Shown here piece by piece: positions 41,793 through 50,241 of a DNA stretch of 64,000 nucleotides. This DNA comes from JALYYC01 sp039922495. GTDB lineage: Bacteria > Chloroflexota > Dormibacteria > CF-121. The notes beneath the pieces were generated by a model. The model did no database searches. It saw nothing but the letters and a program-made list of their open reading frames with translations, and was not told the origin of the DNA. A program made the translations under genes and the position numbers. Within the stretch, counting starts at the first letter, position 1, and every line of letters starts with the position of its first letter. The stretch spans positions 62,001 through 126,000 of the forward strand of contig JBDTEO010000029.1 of the NCBI GenBank assembly GCA_039922495.1, in the 5' to 3' direction.

Positions 41793-42813
41793 CTTCGACT
41801 ACGACCTTCCGGCGGAGCTGATCGCCCAGCACCCACCGGCGGAACGTGACGCCGCCCGCATGCTGGTGCTCGATCCAACCACCGATTCGATCGGGCACTC
41901 GACGATTCGCGAACTGCCGGCGGTTCTCAATCCCGACGATCTCCTGGTGCTCAACGACACCCGGGTGCTCCCGGCCCGGCTCCGCGGAACGCGAGTGGGT
42001 GGGGGAGAGGCGGAGGTCTTGCTGCTCAGGCCATCCGGATCGGACGGCCTCTGGGAGGCCCTGGTCCGGCCGGGTCGGCGGCTGGGTGTTGGGGCGGCCG
42101 TTACCTTCCCTTACTCGCCGCTCACCGCCACCGTCGAGGCGAAGGACGAGGAGACAGCGCGGGTCCGGCTGGGCGGCGTCGCGGATCCGATTGACGAGGT
42201 GCGGCGGATCGGCGAGATGCCGACGCCACCCTACATCAAGGAGCGGCTCGCTGAGCGCGAGCGCTACCAGACTGTCTTCAGCAAGGTCGAAGGCTCCGCC
42301 GCGGCGCCGACCGCCGGATTGCATTTTACCGACGGCTTGTTGGCGAGCATCGCCGGGCGCGGGGTCGAGGTCGCGACCGTGACCCTGCATGTCGGCCTGG
42401 ATACCTTCCGCCCGGTTCGCGTCGACGATCCCGCGCGGCATCCGATCCATCGCGAGTGGTACCGCGTCGGGCCGGGCACCGCGGACGCGGTGGCGCGCGC
42501 GCGTCGGCGGGGTGGCCGGGTGGTGGCGGTCGGAACCACCTGCGTACGCGTTCTGGAGACGGCCGCTACCGACGATGGCGTGCACCCAACCGAGGGGTGG
42601 ACCAAGCTGCTGATCCTGCCCGGGTTTCGATTCCGGGTCGTGGACGCGCTCCTGACCAACTTTCACCTGCCGAAGAGCACGCTGCTGATGCTGGTCAGCG
42701 CCTTCGCCGGGCGGGAGCGGATGCTGGCCGCGTACCGGGAGGCCGTGCGCCAGGCGTATCGCTTCTATAGCTTTGGCGATTGCATGTTCATCACCGGACG
42801 GGCCTACCCCTGA
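41779..42813 (+). CDS. queA: S-adenosylmethionine:tRNA ribosyltransferase-isomerase QueA
   Basis: QueA adds the cyclopentene ring precursor to 7-aminomethyl-7-deazaguanine in tRNA during queuosine synthesis. Signatures are TTDFDYDLPAELIAQHP, LNDTRVLPARLRG, AAPTAGLHFT, HVGLDTFRPV, and the ending TNFHLPKSTLLMLVSAFAG. GTG start, 344 aa. It precedes tgt with a CTGA overlap, so two queuosine steps are co-expressed. Confidence 0.96.
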   Translation: MQTTDFDYDLPAELIAQHPPAERDAARMLVLDPTTDSIGHSTIRELPAVLNPDDLLVLNDTRVLPARLRGTRVGGGEAEVLLLRPSGSDGLWEALVRPGRRLGVGAAVTFPYSPLTATVEAKDEETARVRLGGVADPIDEVRRIGEMPTPPYIKERLAERERYQTVFSKVEGSAAAPTAGLHFTDGLLASIAGRGVEVATVTLHVGLDTFRPVRVDDPARHPIHREWYRVGPGTADAVARARRRGGRVVAVGTTCVRVLETAATDDGVHPTEGWTKLLILPGFRFRVVDALLTNFHLPKSTLLMLVSAFAGRERMLAAYREAVRQAYRFYSFGDCMFITGRAYP

Positions 42814-43919
42814 GCTTCCGGCTGCTCGCAACCGAAGATGGCTGCCGCCGCGGCGTGCTCGAGACGGCGCATGGGCCGATCGACACGCCCGCCTTCATGC
42901 CGGTCGGCACCAACGGCACCGTCAAGGCCCTGACCCCCGAGGAGGTGCGACAGGTCGGCGCCCAGGTCCTGCTGGGCAACACCTATCACCTGGCGCTCCG
43001 GCCCGGCGCCGCGCGGGTCGCCGAACTCGGCGGGCTGCACCGGTTCATGGGCTGGGACGGCGCCATCCTGACCGACAGCGGCGGCTTCCAGGTGTTCAGC
43101 CTCGACCACCTGGTTCGCGTCACCGACGAGGGAGCGGTCTTTCGATCCCACCTTGATGGCAGCGAGCAGCGGTTCACCCCGGAGTCGGTGATGGCCACGC
43201 AGCGCCAGCTCGGGTCGGACATCGCGATGGCCTTCGATGAGCCGGCTCCCTGGCCGGGGGATGCCCCGGCGGCACGGGCGGCCACCGAGCGCACGCATCG
43301 CTGGGCGGCGCGCTGCCTCGCCGAAGAGCCGGCGCCGGGTCAGCTTCGTTTCGGAATCGCGCAGGGCGGCTTCGATGAGGGGCTCCGGCTGGAGAGTGCG
43401 CAGGCGCTTGCCGAGCTGCCCTTCGACGGCTACGGCATCGGCGGCCTCAGCCTCGGCGAGCCGATGGCGCTCACCTACGGGCTGGTCGCCCACCAGGCCG
43501 CCGCGCTGCCGGCGGACCGGCCGCGCTACCTGATGGGCGTCGGGACGCCGATCGACTTGATCGAGGCGATCTCGCGCGGGATCGACCTGTTCGACTGCGT
43601 GCTGCCGACGCGGATTGCTCGCAATGGTTCGGTCCTGACCCAGGGCGGGCGCATTAATCTGCGCAATCAGCGATTCGCGGCCGATGCCCGACCCCTGGAC
43701 CTAGGCTGTGATTGCTACAGCTGCCAGCGATTCAGCCGTGCTTATCTGCGTCACCTCTTCATGGCCGGCGAGATCCTCGGCCATCGGCTGGCCTCGATCC
43801 ACAATCTGCGCATCCTCATCCGCCTGGTCGCCGGTATCCGGTCGGCGATCGGCTCGGGGCACTTGGCCGCGACCATGGATCAGATCCGGCAACGCTGGCA
43901 GGCTGCCCCGCTTCCCTGA
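42810..43919 (+). CDS. tgt: tRNA-guanine transglycosylase, apparent CTG start
   Basis: Tgt swaps the wobble guanine for preQ1 in tRNAs with GUN anticodons. Signatures are PAFMPVGTNGTVKALTP, LTDSGGFQVFSL, GGLSLGEP, the nucleophile region LFDCVLPTRIARNG, and the zinc site CDCYSCQRF ... H. The family N-terminus (M-SFRLLATEDG) falls exactly on CTG 42810, in a CTGA overlap with queA. The nearest ordinary start in frame is TTG 42780, inside queA, which would add ten foreign residues. Confidence 0.95.
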   Translation: MSFRLLATEDGCRRGVLETAHGPIDTPAFMPVGTNGTVKALTPEEVRQVGAQVLLGNTYHLALRPGAARVAELGGLHRFMGWDGAILTDSGGFQVFSLDHLVRVTDEGAVFRSHLDGSEQRFTPESVMATQRQLGSDIAMAFDEPAPWPGDAPAARAATERTHRWAARCLAEEPAPGQLRFGIAQGGFDEGLRLESAQALAELPFDGYGIGGLSLGEPMALTYGLVAHQAAALPADRPRYLMGVGTPIDLIEAISRGIDLFDCVLPTRIARNGSVLTQGGRINLRNQRFAADARPLDLGCDCYSCQRFSRAYLRHLFMAGEILGHRLASIHNLRILIRLVAGIRSAIGSGHLAATMDQIRQRWQAAPLP

Positions 43920-43967
43920 CCGCCTCACCGGCGCCGCCTGCTTACCGGTTTCTCACCGGGCCTCGCC

Positions 43968-43973
43968 TATACT
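43968..43973 (+). promoter_or_regulatory. -10 element for secD (leaderless type)
   Basis: TATACT ends nine bases before the secD ATG at 43983, so transcription should begin at or within a few bases of the start codon. There is no Shine-Dalgarno. The UDG gene at 58107 has the same sequence and the same nine-base spacing. Confidence 0.45.
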
Positions 43974-43982
43974 CTTGCACGC

Positions 43983-45389
43983 ATGCGCGTCAACCGTGCC
44001 CTGCTGGCTCTGATCGCCGGTATCGCCGTGATCGCCCTTTTCATCGACGGCTTTGCCTACGTCTACCGGGTGGCGACCCACCAGTCGCTGACCGGCCCGA
44101 TCAATAGCCGGCCGCAGCTCTCGATTCCACTGTTGGGCTTCCAGCAGGATCTCTACGTCCACAAGGGACTGGACCTCTCGGGCGGCACCCACCTCGAGCT
44201 CCAGATCAGCAACGTCCGATCCGGGCTGAGCGTTTCCAACGCTCGAGACGTGGCCCTGAACATCATCGAGCGCCGCGTCAATAGCAGCGGCTACGCGGAA
44301 TCGACCGTTCGACCGGAAGGCGCCGACCGGATCATCGTCGAACTGCCCGGCGTCAATCTTGAACAGGCGAAAGCGATTCTTGGCAAGACCTCATACCTGA
44401 CGATTTGGAAATGGGTGCCGGGAACCCCGGATGCGGCGACCATCGCGCAGCTGAACTCGAAGGACGCCAACACCTTCCAGGGTTATAAGCCGGTTTGGAC
44501 TCAGATCGATGGCAGTATGGTCACCAACGCCAGCCGCTCGACCGATTCCACCACCAACCTCCCCGATGTCACGATCTCTTTCAACAACCCAGGCTCGAAG
44601 CTGTTTTGTGATTTCACCCGGGACCGGTTCACCCACCCGCAGGGCACCCCGGACAACATGCTCGCGATCTTCATCGACCACGACCTGGTGGAGAACGCCA
44701 ACGTCCAGAGCGAGATCTGCGGCGGCACGGCGCAGATCACCGGCGGGTTTACCGCCGACAGCGCCCAGGCCCTGGCGGTGCAGCTCAATTCCGGATCGCT
44801 CCCGGGAACGATCAGCATCGTCTCCAGCACCGAGGTTGGCGCCACCCTGGGCGCCAACACCGTCCGGCTCAGTTTGCTGGCCGGCGCCTTCGGGCTGGCG
44901 ATCGTCATCCTCTTTATGCTGCTCTACTACCGGCTGCCGGGCGTGGTGGCGAGCATCGCCCTGCTGCTCTACGCCGCGATCACCCTCGCCATCTTCAAGC
45001 TCTTTGGCGTCACCCTGACGCTTGCCGGGCTGGCGGGCTTCATCCTCTCCGTCGGAATGGCGGTCGATGCCAACGTGCTCATCTTCGAGCGTGTCAAGGA
45101 GGAGCTGCGCGCCGGCCGCACCCTGGGCGCCTCGATGGAATCCGGCGTCAGCCGGGCCTGGCCGGCCATTCGTGACTCCAACATCTCGACCCTGATCACC
45201 TGCTTTGTCCTGTACTTCTTTGGGGCCCCGCTGATCAAGGGCTTCGCGGTCACGCTCGCGATCGGCGTCGCGGTCAGCATGTTCTCCGCCATCGTGACCA
45301 CCCAGCAGTTGCTCCAGATCCTGGCCGGACTCCGGCCGGCCCGGAAGCTGGCTTACTACGGCGTGGCCGCCCCGCAGAAGGCGGCGTAG
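43983..45389 (+). CDS. secD: Protein translocase subunit SecD
   Basis: SecD, with SecF, uses the proton gradient to pull exported proteins across the membrane. One N-terminal helix is followed by a large external domain with GLDLSGGTHLELQI, then five more helices with the motif AGFILSVGMAVDANVLIFERVKEE (given in part). The 468-aa length is typical of organisms with separate SecD and SecF. secF follows after eight bases. Confidence 0.95.
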   Translation: MRVNRALLALIAGIAVIALFIDGFAYVYRVATHQSLTGPINSRPQLSIPLLGFQQDLYVHKGLDLSGGTHLELQISNVRSGLSVSNARDVALNIIERRVNSSGYAESTVRPEGADRIIVELPGVNLEQAKAILGKTSYLTIWKWVPGTPDAATIAQLNSKDANTFQGYKPVWTQIDGSMVTNASRSTDSTTNLPDVTISFNNPGSKLFCDFTRDRFTHPQGTPDNMLAIFIDHDLVENANVQSEICGGTAQITGGFTADSAQALAVQLNSGSLPGTISIVSSTEVGATLGANTVRLSLLAGAFGLAIVILFMLLYYRLPGVVASIALLLYAAITLAIFKLFGVTLTLAGLAGFILSVGMAVDANVLIFERVKEELRAGRTLGASMESGVSRAWPAIRDSNISTLITCFVLYFFGAPLIKGFAVTLAIGVAVSMFSAIVTTQQLLQILAGLRPARKLAYYGVAAPQKAA

Positions 45390-45397
45390 GGAGCCGT

Positions 45398-46273
45398 ATG
45401 GACATCGTCGGTCGTCGCAACTGGTACTTCCTTGCCTCGCTCCTGGTCATCCTGCCGGGGATCTTCTCGATGATCTTTTTTGGATTCCGGCTGGGCATCG
45501 ACTTCGCCGGCGGAAACCAGCTGAACCTCGTCTTCAAGCAGCCGGTTCAGGCTTCGGCGATCCAGCGCGAGATGGACACCTTCAGCGTTGAGGCGACGGT
45601 GCAGCAGGCCGGGCCAAACAATGTCCTGATCACGACCAAACCGCTCAGCACCACCCAGGAGACGACGATCCACAACGATCTCAACAAGAAGTTTGGCGGC
45701 GGTATCGACGAGCAGAAATCGAGCAGCGCCGCGGTCGGCCCGTTGATCGCCCGCGAGCTAGTCCTCGGCGCCGGTGGGTTGATCGCGATCGCCTCGATTT
45801 TGATCGTGGCCTATCTGAGCTTCCGCTTCAACTACAAATTCGCGATCTGCGCGATCCTGGCCCTGCTGCACGACGTCTTCGTGCTGACCGGGGCGTATTC
45901 GATCCTGGGCAAGGTCTTCAATCTGCCGCTGGGGGAAATCAACACGCTGTTCGTGACCGCCGTCCTCACCGTGATCGGCTTTTCGGTGCATGACACGATC
46001 GTGATCTTCGACCGGATCCGCGAGAATCTCCGGCAGGCGAGCCGCCTGACCTTCGAGCAAAACGTCAATCTCAGCATCATCCAGTCGCTCGCCCGGTCGA
46101 TCAACACCTCGATGACCGTCGTCTTCGTCCTGGTCGCCCTCTTCTTGATCTCGCCGACGAATATCAAGGGCTTCACCCTGGCCTTGCTCATCGGGATCGT
46201 CAGCGGCACCTACTCCTCGATCTTCAATGCCAGTCCCTTGCTGGTGGTGTGGCGCCGTCTCAATCCTCGCTGA
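45398..46273 (+). CDS. secF: Protein translocase subunit SecF
   Basis: The six-helix partner of SecD. The first periplasmic strand carries LGIDFAGGNQLNLVF, and the core motif is VIGFSVHDTIVIFDRIREN, followed by SLARSINTSMTVVFVL. The length of 291 aa fits. GCCGTATG gives only a weak ribosome site before the ATG. It lies between queA-tgt-secD and the rimP promoter. Confidence 0.95.
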   Translation: MDIVGRRNWYFLASLLVILPGIFSMIFFGFRLGIDFAGGNQLNLVFKQPVQASAIQREMDTFSVEATVQQAGPNNVLITTKPLSTTQETTIHNDLNKKFGGGIDEQKSSSAAVGPLIARELVLGAGGLIAIASILIVAYLSFRFNYKFAICAILALLHDVFVLTGAYSILGKVFNLPLGEINTLFVTAVLTVIGFSVHDTIVIFDRIRENLRQASRLTFEQNVNLSIIQSLARSINTSMTVVFVLVALFLISPTNIKGFTLALLIGIVSGTYSSIFNASPLLVVWRRLNPR

Positions 46274-46280
46274 GCGACGA

Positions 46281-46286
46281 TATACT
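46281..46286 (+). promoter_or_regulatory. -10 element for the rimP-nusA-infB cluster
   Basis: TATACT starts seven bases after the secF stop. The predicted transcript begins near 46293 and reaches the hairpin at 46318-46341 after about 25 bases. The -35 region is weak. Confidence 0.45.
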
Positions 46287-46317
46287 GAAAGGGAAGTGAA
46301 TATCGGTTCGAAGCAAT

Positions 46318-46341
46318 GGGGCTGGCGGCCCCTTTTCTTTT
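46318..46341 (+). terminator. Leader attenuator before rimP
   Basis: GGGGC and GCCCC form a five-pair GC stem around TGGCG, followed by TTTTCTTTT. Placed between the promoter and the rimP coding region, it has the form of an intrinsic terminator in a leader. NusA, encoded in this operon, stimulates hairpin termination and controls its own operon in E. coli, so feedback here is plausible. Confidence 0.6.
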
Positions 46342-46342
46342 G

Positions 46343-46822
46343 ATGGCGGCGGTGGATCACACCGTTCAACTGGCGCGCGTCCGGGACCTGATCCAGCCAA
46401 CGCTGAATTTTCTCGGCTACGAGCTTTACGACCTGACGCTTACGGGAGGCAGCGGCCATCCCACCCTTCGCGTCCGCATCGACAAGCCCGAAAGCGTGAG
46501 CCTGGATGACTGCGAGCGGGTGAGCAAGTCCCTCGGGGCGCTGCTCGACCAGGCCGATCCGGTGCCGACGCGCTATGACCTCGAAGTGTCCTCACCCGGA
46601 GCCGAGCGCCCACTCCGAACCCTCGACGAATATCGCCGGTTTGTCGGCAAACGGGCCAACGTGCGCTACCGGACGGGGGAGAGCGAGCGCGTGGCCGAGG
46701 GCCTGCTCAGCGCCGTCTCGGACAACGCCATCGAGCTACAACTCCGCGAGCGCAAAGCGGCCACCACACTGGCCATCCCGCTGACCGACATCCTGGCCGC
46801 TCGACTGGCTGTCGATCTGTAA
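46343..46822 (+). CDS. rimP: Ribosome maturation factor RimP
   Basis: RimP helps mature the 30S subunit. Family blocks are LIQPTLNFLGYELYDLTLTG, LRVRIDKPESVSLDDCERVSKSLG, YDLEVSSPGAERPL and KRANVRYR. I chose ATG 46343 (159 aa) because ATG 46316 would place the coding start inside the leader terminator hairpin; GTG 46352 is also possible. The stop shares a base with the nusA ATG. rimP-nusA-ylxR-infB is a standard order. Confidence 0.93.
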   Translation: MAAVDHTVQLARVRDLIQPTLNFLGYELYDLTLTGGSGHPTLRVRIDKPESVSLDDCERVSKSLGALLDQADPVPTRYDLEVSSPGAERPLRTLDEYRRFVGKRANVRYRTGESERVAEGLLSAVSDNAIELQLRERKAATTLAIPLTDILAARLAVDL

Positions 46823-47895
46823 TGCTCCGCTCGGACTTTCTCAAGGCGCTCGACCAGGTTCAGGAGGAAAAGGGGATTTCGAAGGAGTCGCTCCTCACCT
46901 TGATGGAGAGCGCGCTTGCCACCGCCTACCGGCGAGCCTTCAATCCGCCCGAGAACATTCGCGTCCACGTTGACCCCGAGACGGCGCAGATCGCGATCTT
47001 CAGCCGCCGGCGCGTGGTCGAAACGGTGGCGGATCCGACGACCGAAATCGCGCTCGACGAAGCCCGCAAACAGGGTCCGGTCTCGGTCGACGACATGGTC
47101 GACGTCGCGCTGCCGACGGAAGATTTTGCCCGGCTGGCCGCCCAGATCAGCAAACAGGTCGTCTTCCAGCGACTGAAGGATGCCGAGAAGGATCAGGTGC
47201 TCCGGGACGTGCTGGAGCACAAGGGCGAGATGGTCAGTGGCATCGTCGATCGCGTCATCGAGCGGTCGGAAGGGCATACGGTCTACCTCGAACTCGGCAA
47301 GGCGGAGGGCGTGCTGCCGCCGGAGGAACAGATCCCGGACGAGACGATCCGGGTCGGCCAACATCTCAAAGTCCTGTTGCTGGAAGAGCGAAAGCGGAGC
47401 CGCGGGGCGCAGGTGACCGTGTCCCGCGCGCACAAGGCGCTCGTCCGCCGTTTGCTCGAATTCGAGATTCCCGAGCTGGCCTCGGGCGCGGTCATCATCC
47501 GGGCGCTCGCGCGCGAGCCCGGCGTACGAACCAAGGTGGCGGTCTCGGCCAAGCAGGACGGCATCGACCCGGTCGGGGCGTGCGTCGGGCCGCGCGGGGT
47601 GCGGATCCGGAGCGTCGTCGGCGAGCTGGGAGCCGAGCGCGTGGACATCATCCCCTGGGCGGACGACCCGCTGCAGCTGGTGGCAAATGCCCTCAGCCCG
47701 GCACAGGTGCGCACCGTGGAGATCGATCGAGACTCCCGAACCGCGACCGCGCACGTGCCGGAAAACCAGCTGTCGCTCGCCATTGGCAAGGATGGCCAGA
47801 ATGCCCGGCTGGCAGCGAAGCTAACCGGCTGGCGCATCGATATCAAGGCAGCCCCCGATGAACTCACCGGCGAGGCGGGGCCGGACGGCGCCTGA
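46822..47895 (+). CDS. nusA: Transcription termination/antitermination protein NusA
   Basis: NusA binds RNA polymerase and nascent RNA and modulates pausing, termination and antitermination. The N-terminal domain is followed by S1 (GEMVSGIVDRVIERSEGHTVYLELGKAEGVLP, shown here in part as it runs on) and two KH domains (DPVGACVGPRGVRIRSVV; LSLAIGKDGQNARLAAKLTG). At 357 aa it has no C-terminal acidic repeats, as in Gram-positive bacteria. Its last 38 bases overlap ylxR. Confidence 0.96.
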   Translation: MLRSDFLKALDQVQEEKGISKESLLTLMESALATAYRRAFNPPENIRVHVDPETAQIAIFSRRRVVETVADPTTEIALDEARKQGPVSVDDMVDVALPTEDFARLAAQISKQVVFQRLKDAEKDQVLRDVLEHKGEMVSGIVDRVIERSEGHTVYLELGKAEGVLPPEEQIPDETIRVGQHLKVLLLEERKRSRGAQVTVSRAHKALVRRLLEFEIPELASGAVIIRALAREPGVRTKVAVSAKQDGIDPVGACVGPRGVRIRSVVGELGAERVDIIPWADDPLQLVANALSPAQVRTVEIDRDSRTATAHVPENQLSLAIGKDGQNARLAAKLTGWRIDIKAAPDELTGEAGPDGA

Positions 47896-48157
47896 GTCCC
47901 CGGCGGGCCCGAGGCCCGTGCGGACCTGCGTCGGCTGCCGCCAGGGCAAGGGCAAGGGCGAGATGGTCCGGCTGGTCGCGGCGGACCCTGGCGTGCGCGT
48001 CGATCTGCAGGGGCGGGCCCCTGGGCGGGGGGCCTACCTCTGTCGCGACCCGGCCTGCTGGACGACCGCCGAACGGCGCCAGGCGCTCAATCGCGCCCTT
48101 CGGGTCTCGGTCACGGCCGAGGATTGGCTGCGGCTTCGAGCGGGAATACTGAGTTGA
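47858..48157 (+). CDS. YlxR family RNA-binding protein
   Basis: A 99-aa basic protein with the YlxR pattern RTCVGCRQGKGKGEMVRLV, then GRAPGRGAYLCRDPACW and RRQALNRALRV. The family binds nucleic acid and lies between nusA and infB in many bacteria; regulatory roles have been proposed. ATG 47858 lies inside nusA, a 38-base overlap. The small L7Ae-like gene often found between ylxR and infB is absent. Confidence 0.92.
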   Translation: MNSPARRGRTAPESPAGPRPVRTCVGCRQGKGKGEMVRLVAADPGVRVDLQGRAPGRGAYLCRDPACWTTAERRQALNRALRVSVTAEDWLRLRAGILS

Positions 48158-48217
48158 GTGCGGCCCGGCCGGAGTCGGGTTATCATTGCCTGTTGAATTG
48201 AAAGAGAGGAACTGACT

Positions 48218-50221
48218 ATCGCCACTACCACGACGCGCGGCATCAAAGTCCAGCAACTCGCTCGGGACCTCGGCATCGAGGCCCGGGACATCCTCGATTT
48301 CCTGAAGCCGACCCGTCACGCCCCGCGCCACGCGATGGGCGTCTTGACGCCGGAACAGGAGACGTCGGTTCGCACCCAGTTTGCCCCGGGCGGCCCCGCC
48401 GCCGAGGCCAAGACCAAGGTCAAGGAAGGCAAGGTGGAGCTGCCGCCGACGCTGTCGGTCAAGGAGCTGGCCGAGTACCTCAACGTCAAGACGGTTGACA
48501 TCATCAAAGAGCTGATGCGCAACAGCATCATGGCCAACATCAACCAGCAGATCGACTTCGACACGGCCGCGCTGGTGGCGGATACCTTCGGCGTCCAGGC
48601 GATGCCGATGGCGATGGACTCCGCCATCGCGGAGCAGCTGACGGAGGAGGGTGACGGCACCCAGGTCAAGCTCACGACCCGGTCGGAGCTGTTCAGCCTC
48701 GAAGGCGAGGATCCCGGCAATCTCAAGGTGCGCCCACCGGTCGTCACCGTCATGGGTCACGTCGACCACGGCAAGACCTCGCTCCTCGATGCCATTCGCC
48801 AGACCAAGGTGGCCGCGGGCGAGGCCGGCGGCATCACGCAGAGCATCGGCGCGTACGTGGTGGAAGAGCGCGGACGCCGGATCGTCTTCCTCGACACACC
48901 GGGCCACGAGGCCTTCACGGCGATGCGTGCCCGCGGCGCCCAGGTCACCGACGTCGCGGTGCTGGTCGTCGCCGCCGACGACGGCGTGATGCCGCAGACG
49001 ATCGAGGCGATCTCACACGCCAAGGCCGCGCAGGTCCCGATCGTCGTCGCCATCAACAAGGTCGACAAAGAGGGCGCCAATCCCGACCGCGTCAAGCAAG
49101 GCCTCTCGGACCAGGGGTTGGTCCCGGAAGATTGGGGCGGCCAGACGGTCATGGTTCCGGTTTCGGCCAAGCAGAAGACCGGGATCTCCGACCTGCTCGA
49201 GATGATCCTGCTCGTTGCCGACCTCCAGGACCTCAAGGCGAATCCCGCCAAGTCAGCCGCCGGCACGATCATCGAGGCACGGCTGGAAAAGGGCCGCGGC
49301 CCGGTCGCGACCGTGCTGGTCCAGAGCGGCACGCTCCGGGTCGGCGACAACATGGTGGTCGGCCACATCTTCGGCAAGGTGCGTGCACTGCTCGACGACC
49401 ACGGCAAGAAGATGAAAGAAGCCGGCCCGGCCACGCCTGCCGTGGTCACCGGCCTCCCCGACGTGCCCACCGCGGGCGACATCTTCCAGATCGTGTCGAG
49501 CGAGAAGGTCGCCCGTACCATCGCCGGCCAGCGGGCTGAGCAGTATCGCGTGGCCACCCTTGCCCAGACGCGCCGCATCACGCTCGCCGATCTCTCGGCC
49601 GCCGTCGAGCAGGGCGCGATCAAGGACCTCAACCTCGTCATCAAGGCCGACAGCAACGGCTCCGTCGAGGCGCTGAAGGGCTCGGTCCTGAAGATCCAGG
49701 ACCCGAAGGTCCAGGTGAAAATCGTGTTCGAGGGCGTTGGTCCGGTCTCGGAATCCGACATCCTGCTCGCCGCCGTCTCGAACGCCCTGGTGATCGCCTT
49801 CAACGTCAAGGCCGATACGCTGGCGCAGAAGGCGGCCGAGCGCGAGAAGGTCGATATCCGCCACTACGACGTCGTCTACAACGTGACGAGCGACATCGAG
49901 AAGGCGATCAAGGGCCTCTACGAGCCGACCTTCGTGCAGGTCTGGGAAGGCCGGGCGCAGGTCCTCACCCCGATCAAGATCCCGAAGCTGGGCGCCATCG
50001 CCGGCTCGCGCGTGCTCGAGGGCAAGATGACCAGCGGCTCGACCGCGAAGCTCTTCCGAAACAACGAGCAGATCCACGAGGGACTGATCGCCGGGCTGAA
50101 GCGATTCAAGGATGATGCCCGCGAAGTCACGGCCGGCCTCGAGTGCGGCATTCGCATCGATGGCTACCAGGACTTCCAGGAAGGCGACGTGATCGACAGC
50201 TACCAGGTCAAGCAGGCCTAA
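48218..50221 (+). CDS. infB: Translation initiation factor IF-2, apparent ATC start
   Basis: IF-2 is the GTPase that recruits fMet-tRNA to the 30S subunit. G1 is GHVDHGKT at residues 180-187; G2/G3 include GGITQSIGAYVV and FLDTPGHEAF, and G4 is NKVD. The N-terminal IF2_N domains (RGIKVQQLARDLGIEARDILDFL; ELAEYLNVKTVDIIKELM, each cut short) are compact. They are intact only with a start at ATC 48218, seven bases after GAGGA. TGA lies at 48194, and no ATG, GTG or TTG precedes the first domain. The usual tool choice, ATG 48335, would delete it. Confidence 0.94.
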   Translation: MATTTTRGIKVQQLARDLGIEARDILDFLKPTRHAPRHAMGVLTPEQETSVRTQFAPGGPAAEAKTKVKEGKVELPPTLSVKELAEYLNVKTVDIIKELMRNSIMANINQQIDFDTAALVADTFGVQAMPMAMDSAIAEQLTEEGDGTQVKLTTRSELFSLEGEDPGNLKVRPPVVTVMGHVDHGKTSLLDAIRQTKVAAGEAGGITQSIGAYVVEERGRRIVFLDTPGHEAFTAMRARGAQVTDVAVLVVAADDGVMPQTIEAISHAKAAQVPIVVAINKVDKEGANPDRVKQGLSDQGLVPEDWGGQTVMVPVSAKQKTGISDLLEMILLVADLQDLKANPAKSAAGTIIEARLEKGRGPVATVLVQSGTLRVGDNMVVGHIFGKVRALLDDHGKKMKEAGPATPAVVTGLPDVPTAGDIFQIVSSEKVARTIAGQRAEQYRVATLAQTRRITLADLSAAVEQGAIKDLNLVIKADSNGSVEALKGSVLKIQDPKVQVKIVFEGVGPVSESDILLAAVSNALVIAFNVKADTLAQKAAEREKVDIRHYDVVYNVTSDIEKAIKGLYEPTFVQVWEGRAQVLTPIKIPKLGAIAGSRVLEGKMTSGSTAKLFRNNEQIHEGLIAGLKRFKDDAREVTAGLECGIRIDGYQDFQEGDVIDSYQVKQA

Positions 50222-50241
50222 CAGCCGGTAGGCGCCGGGCG

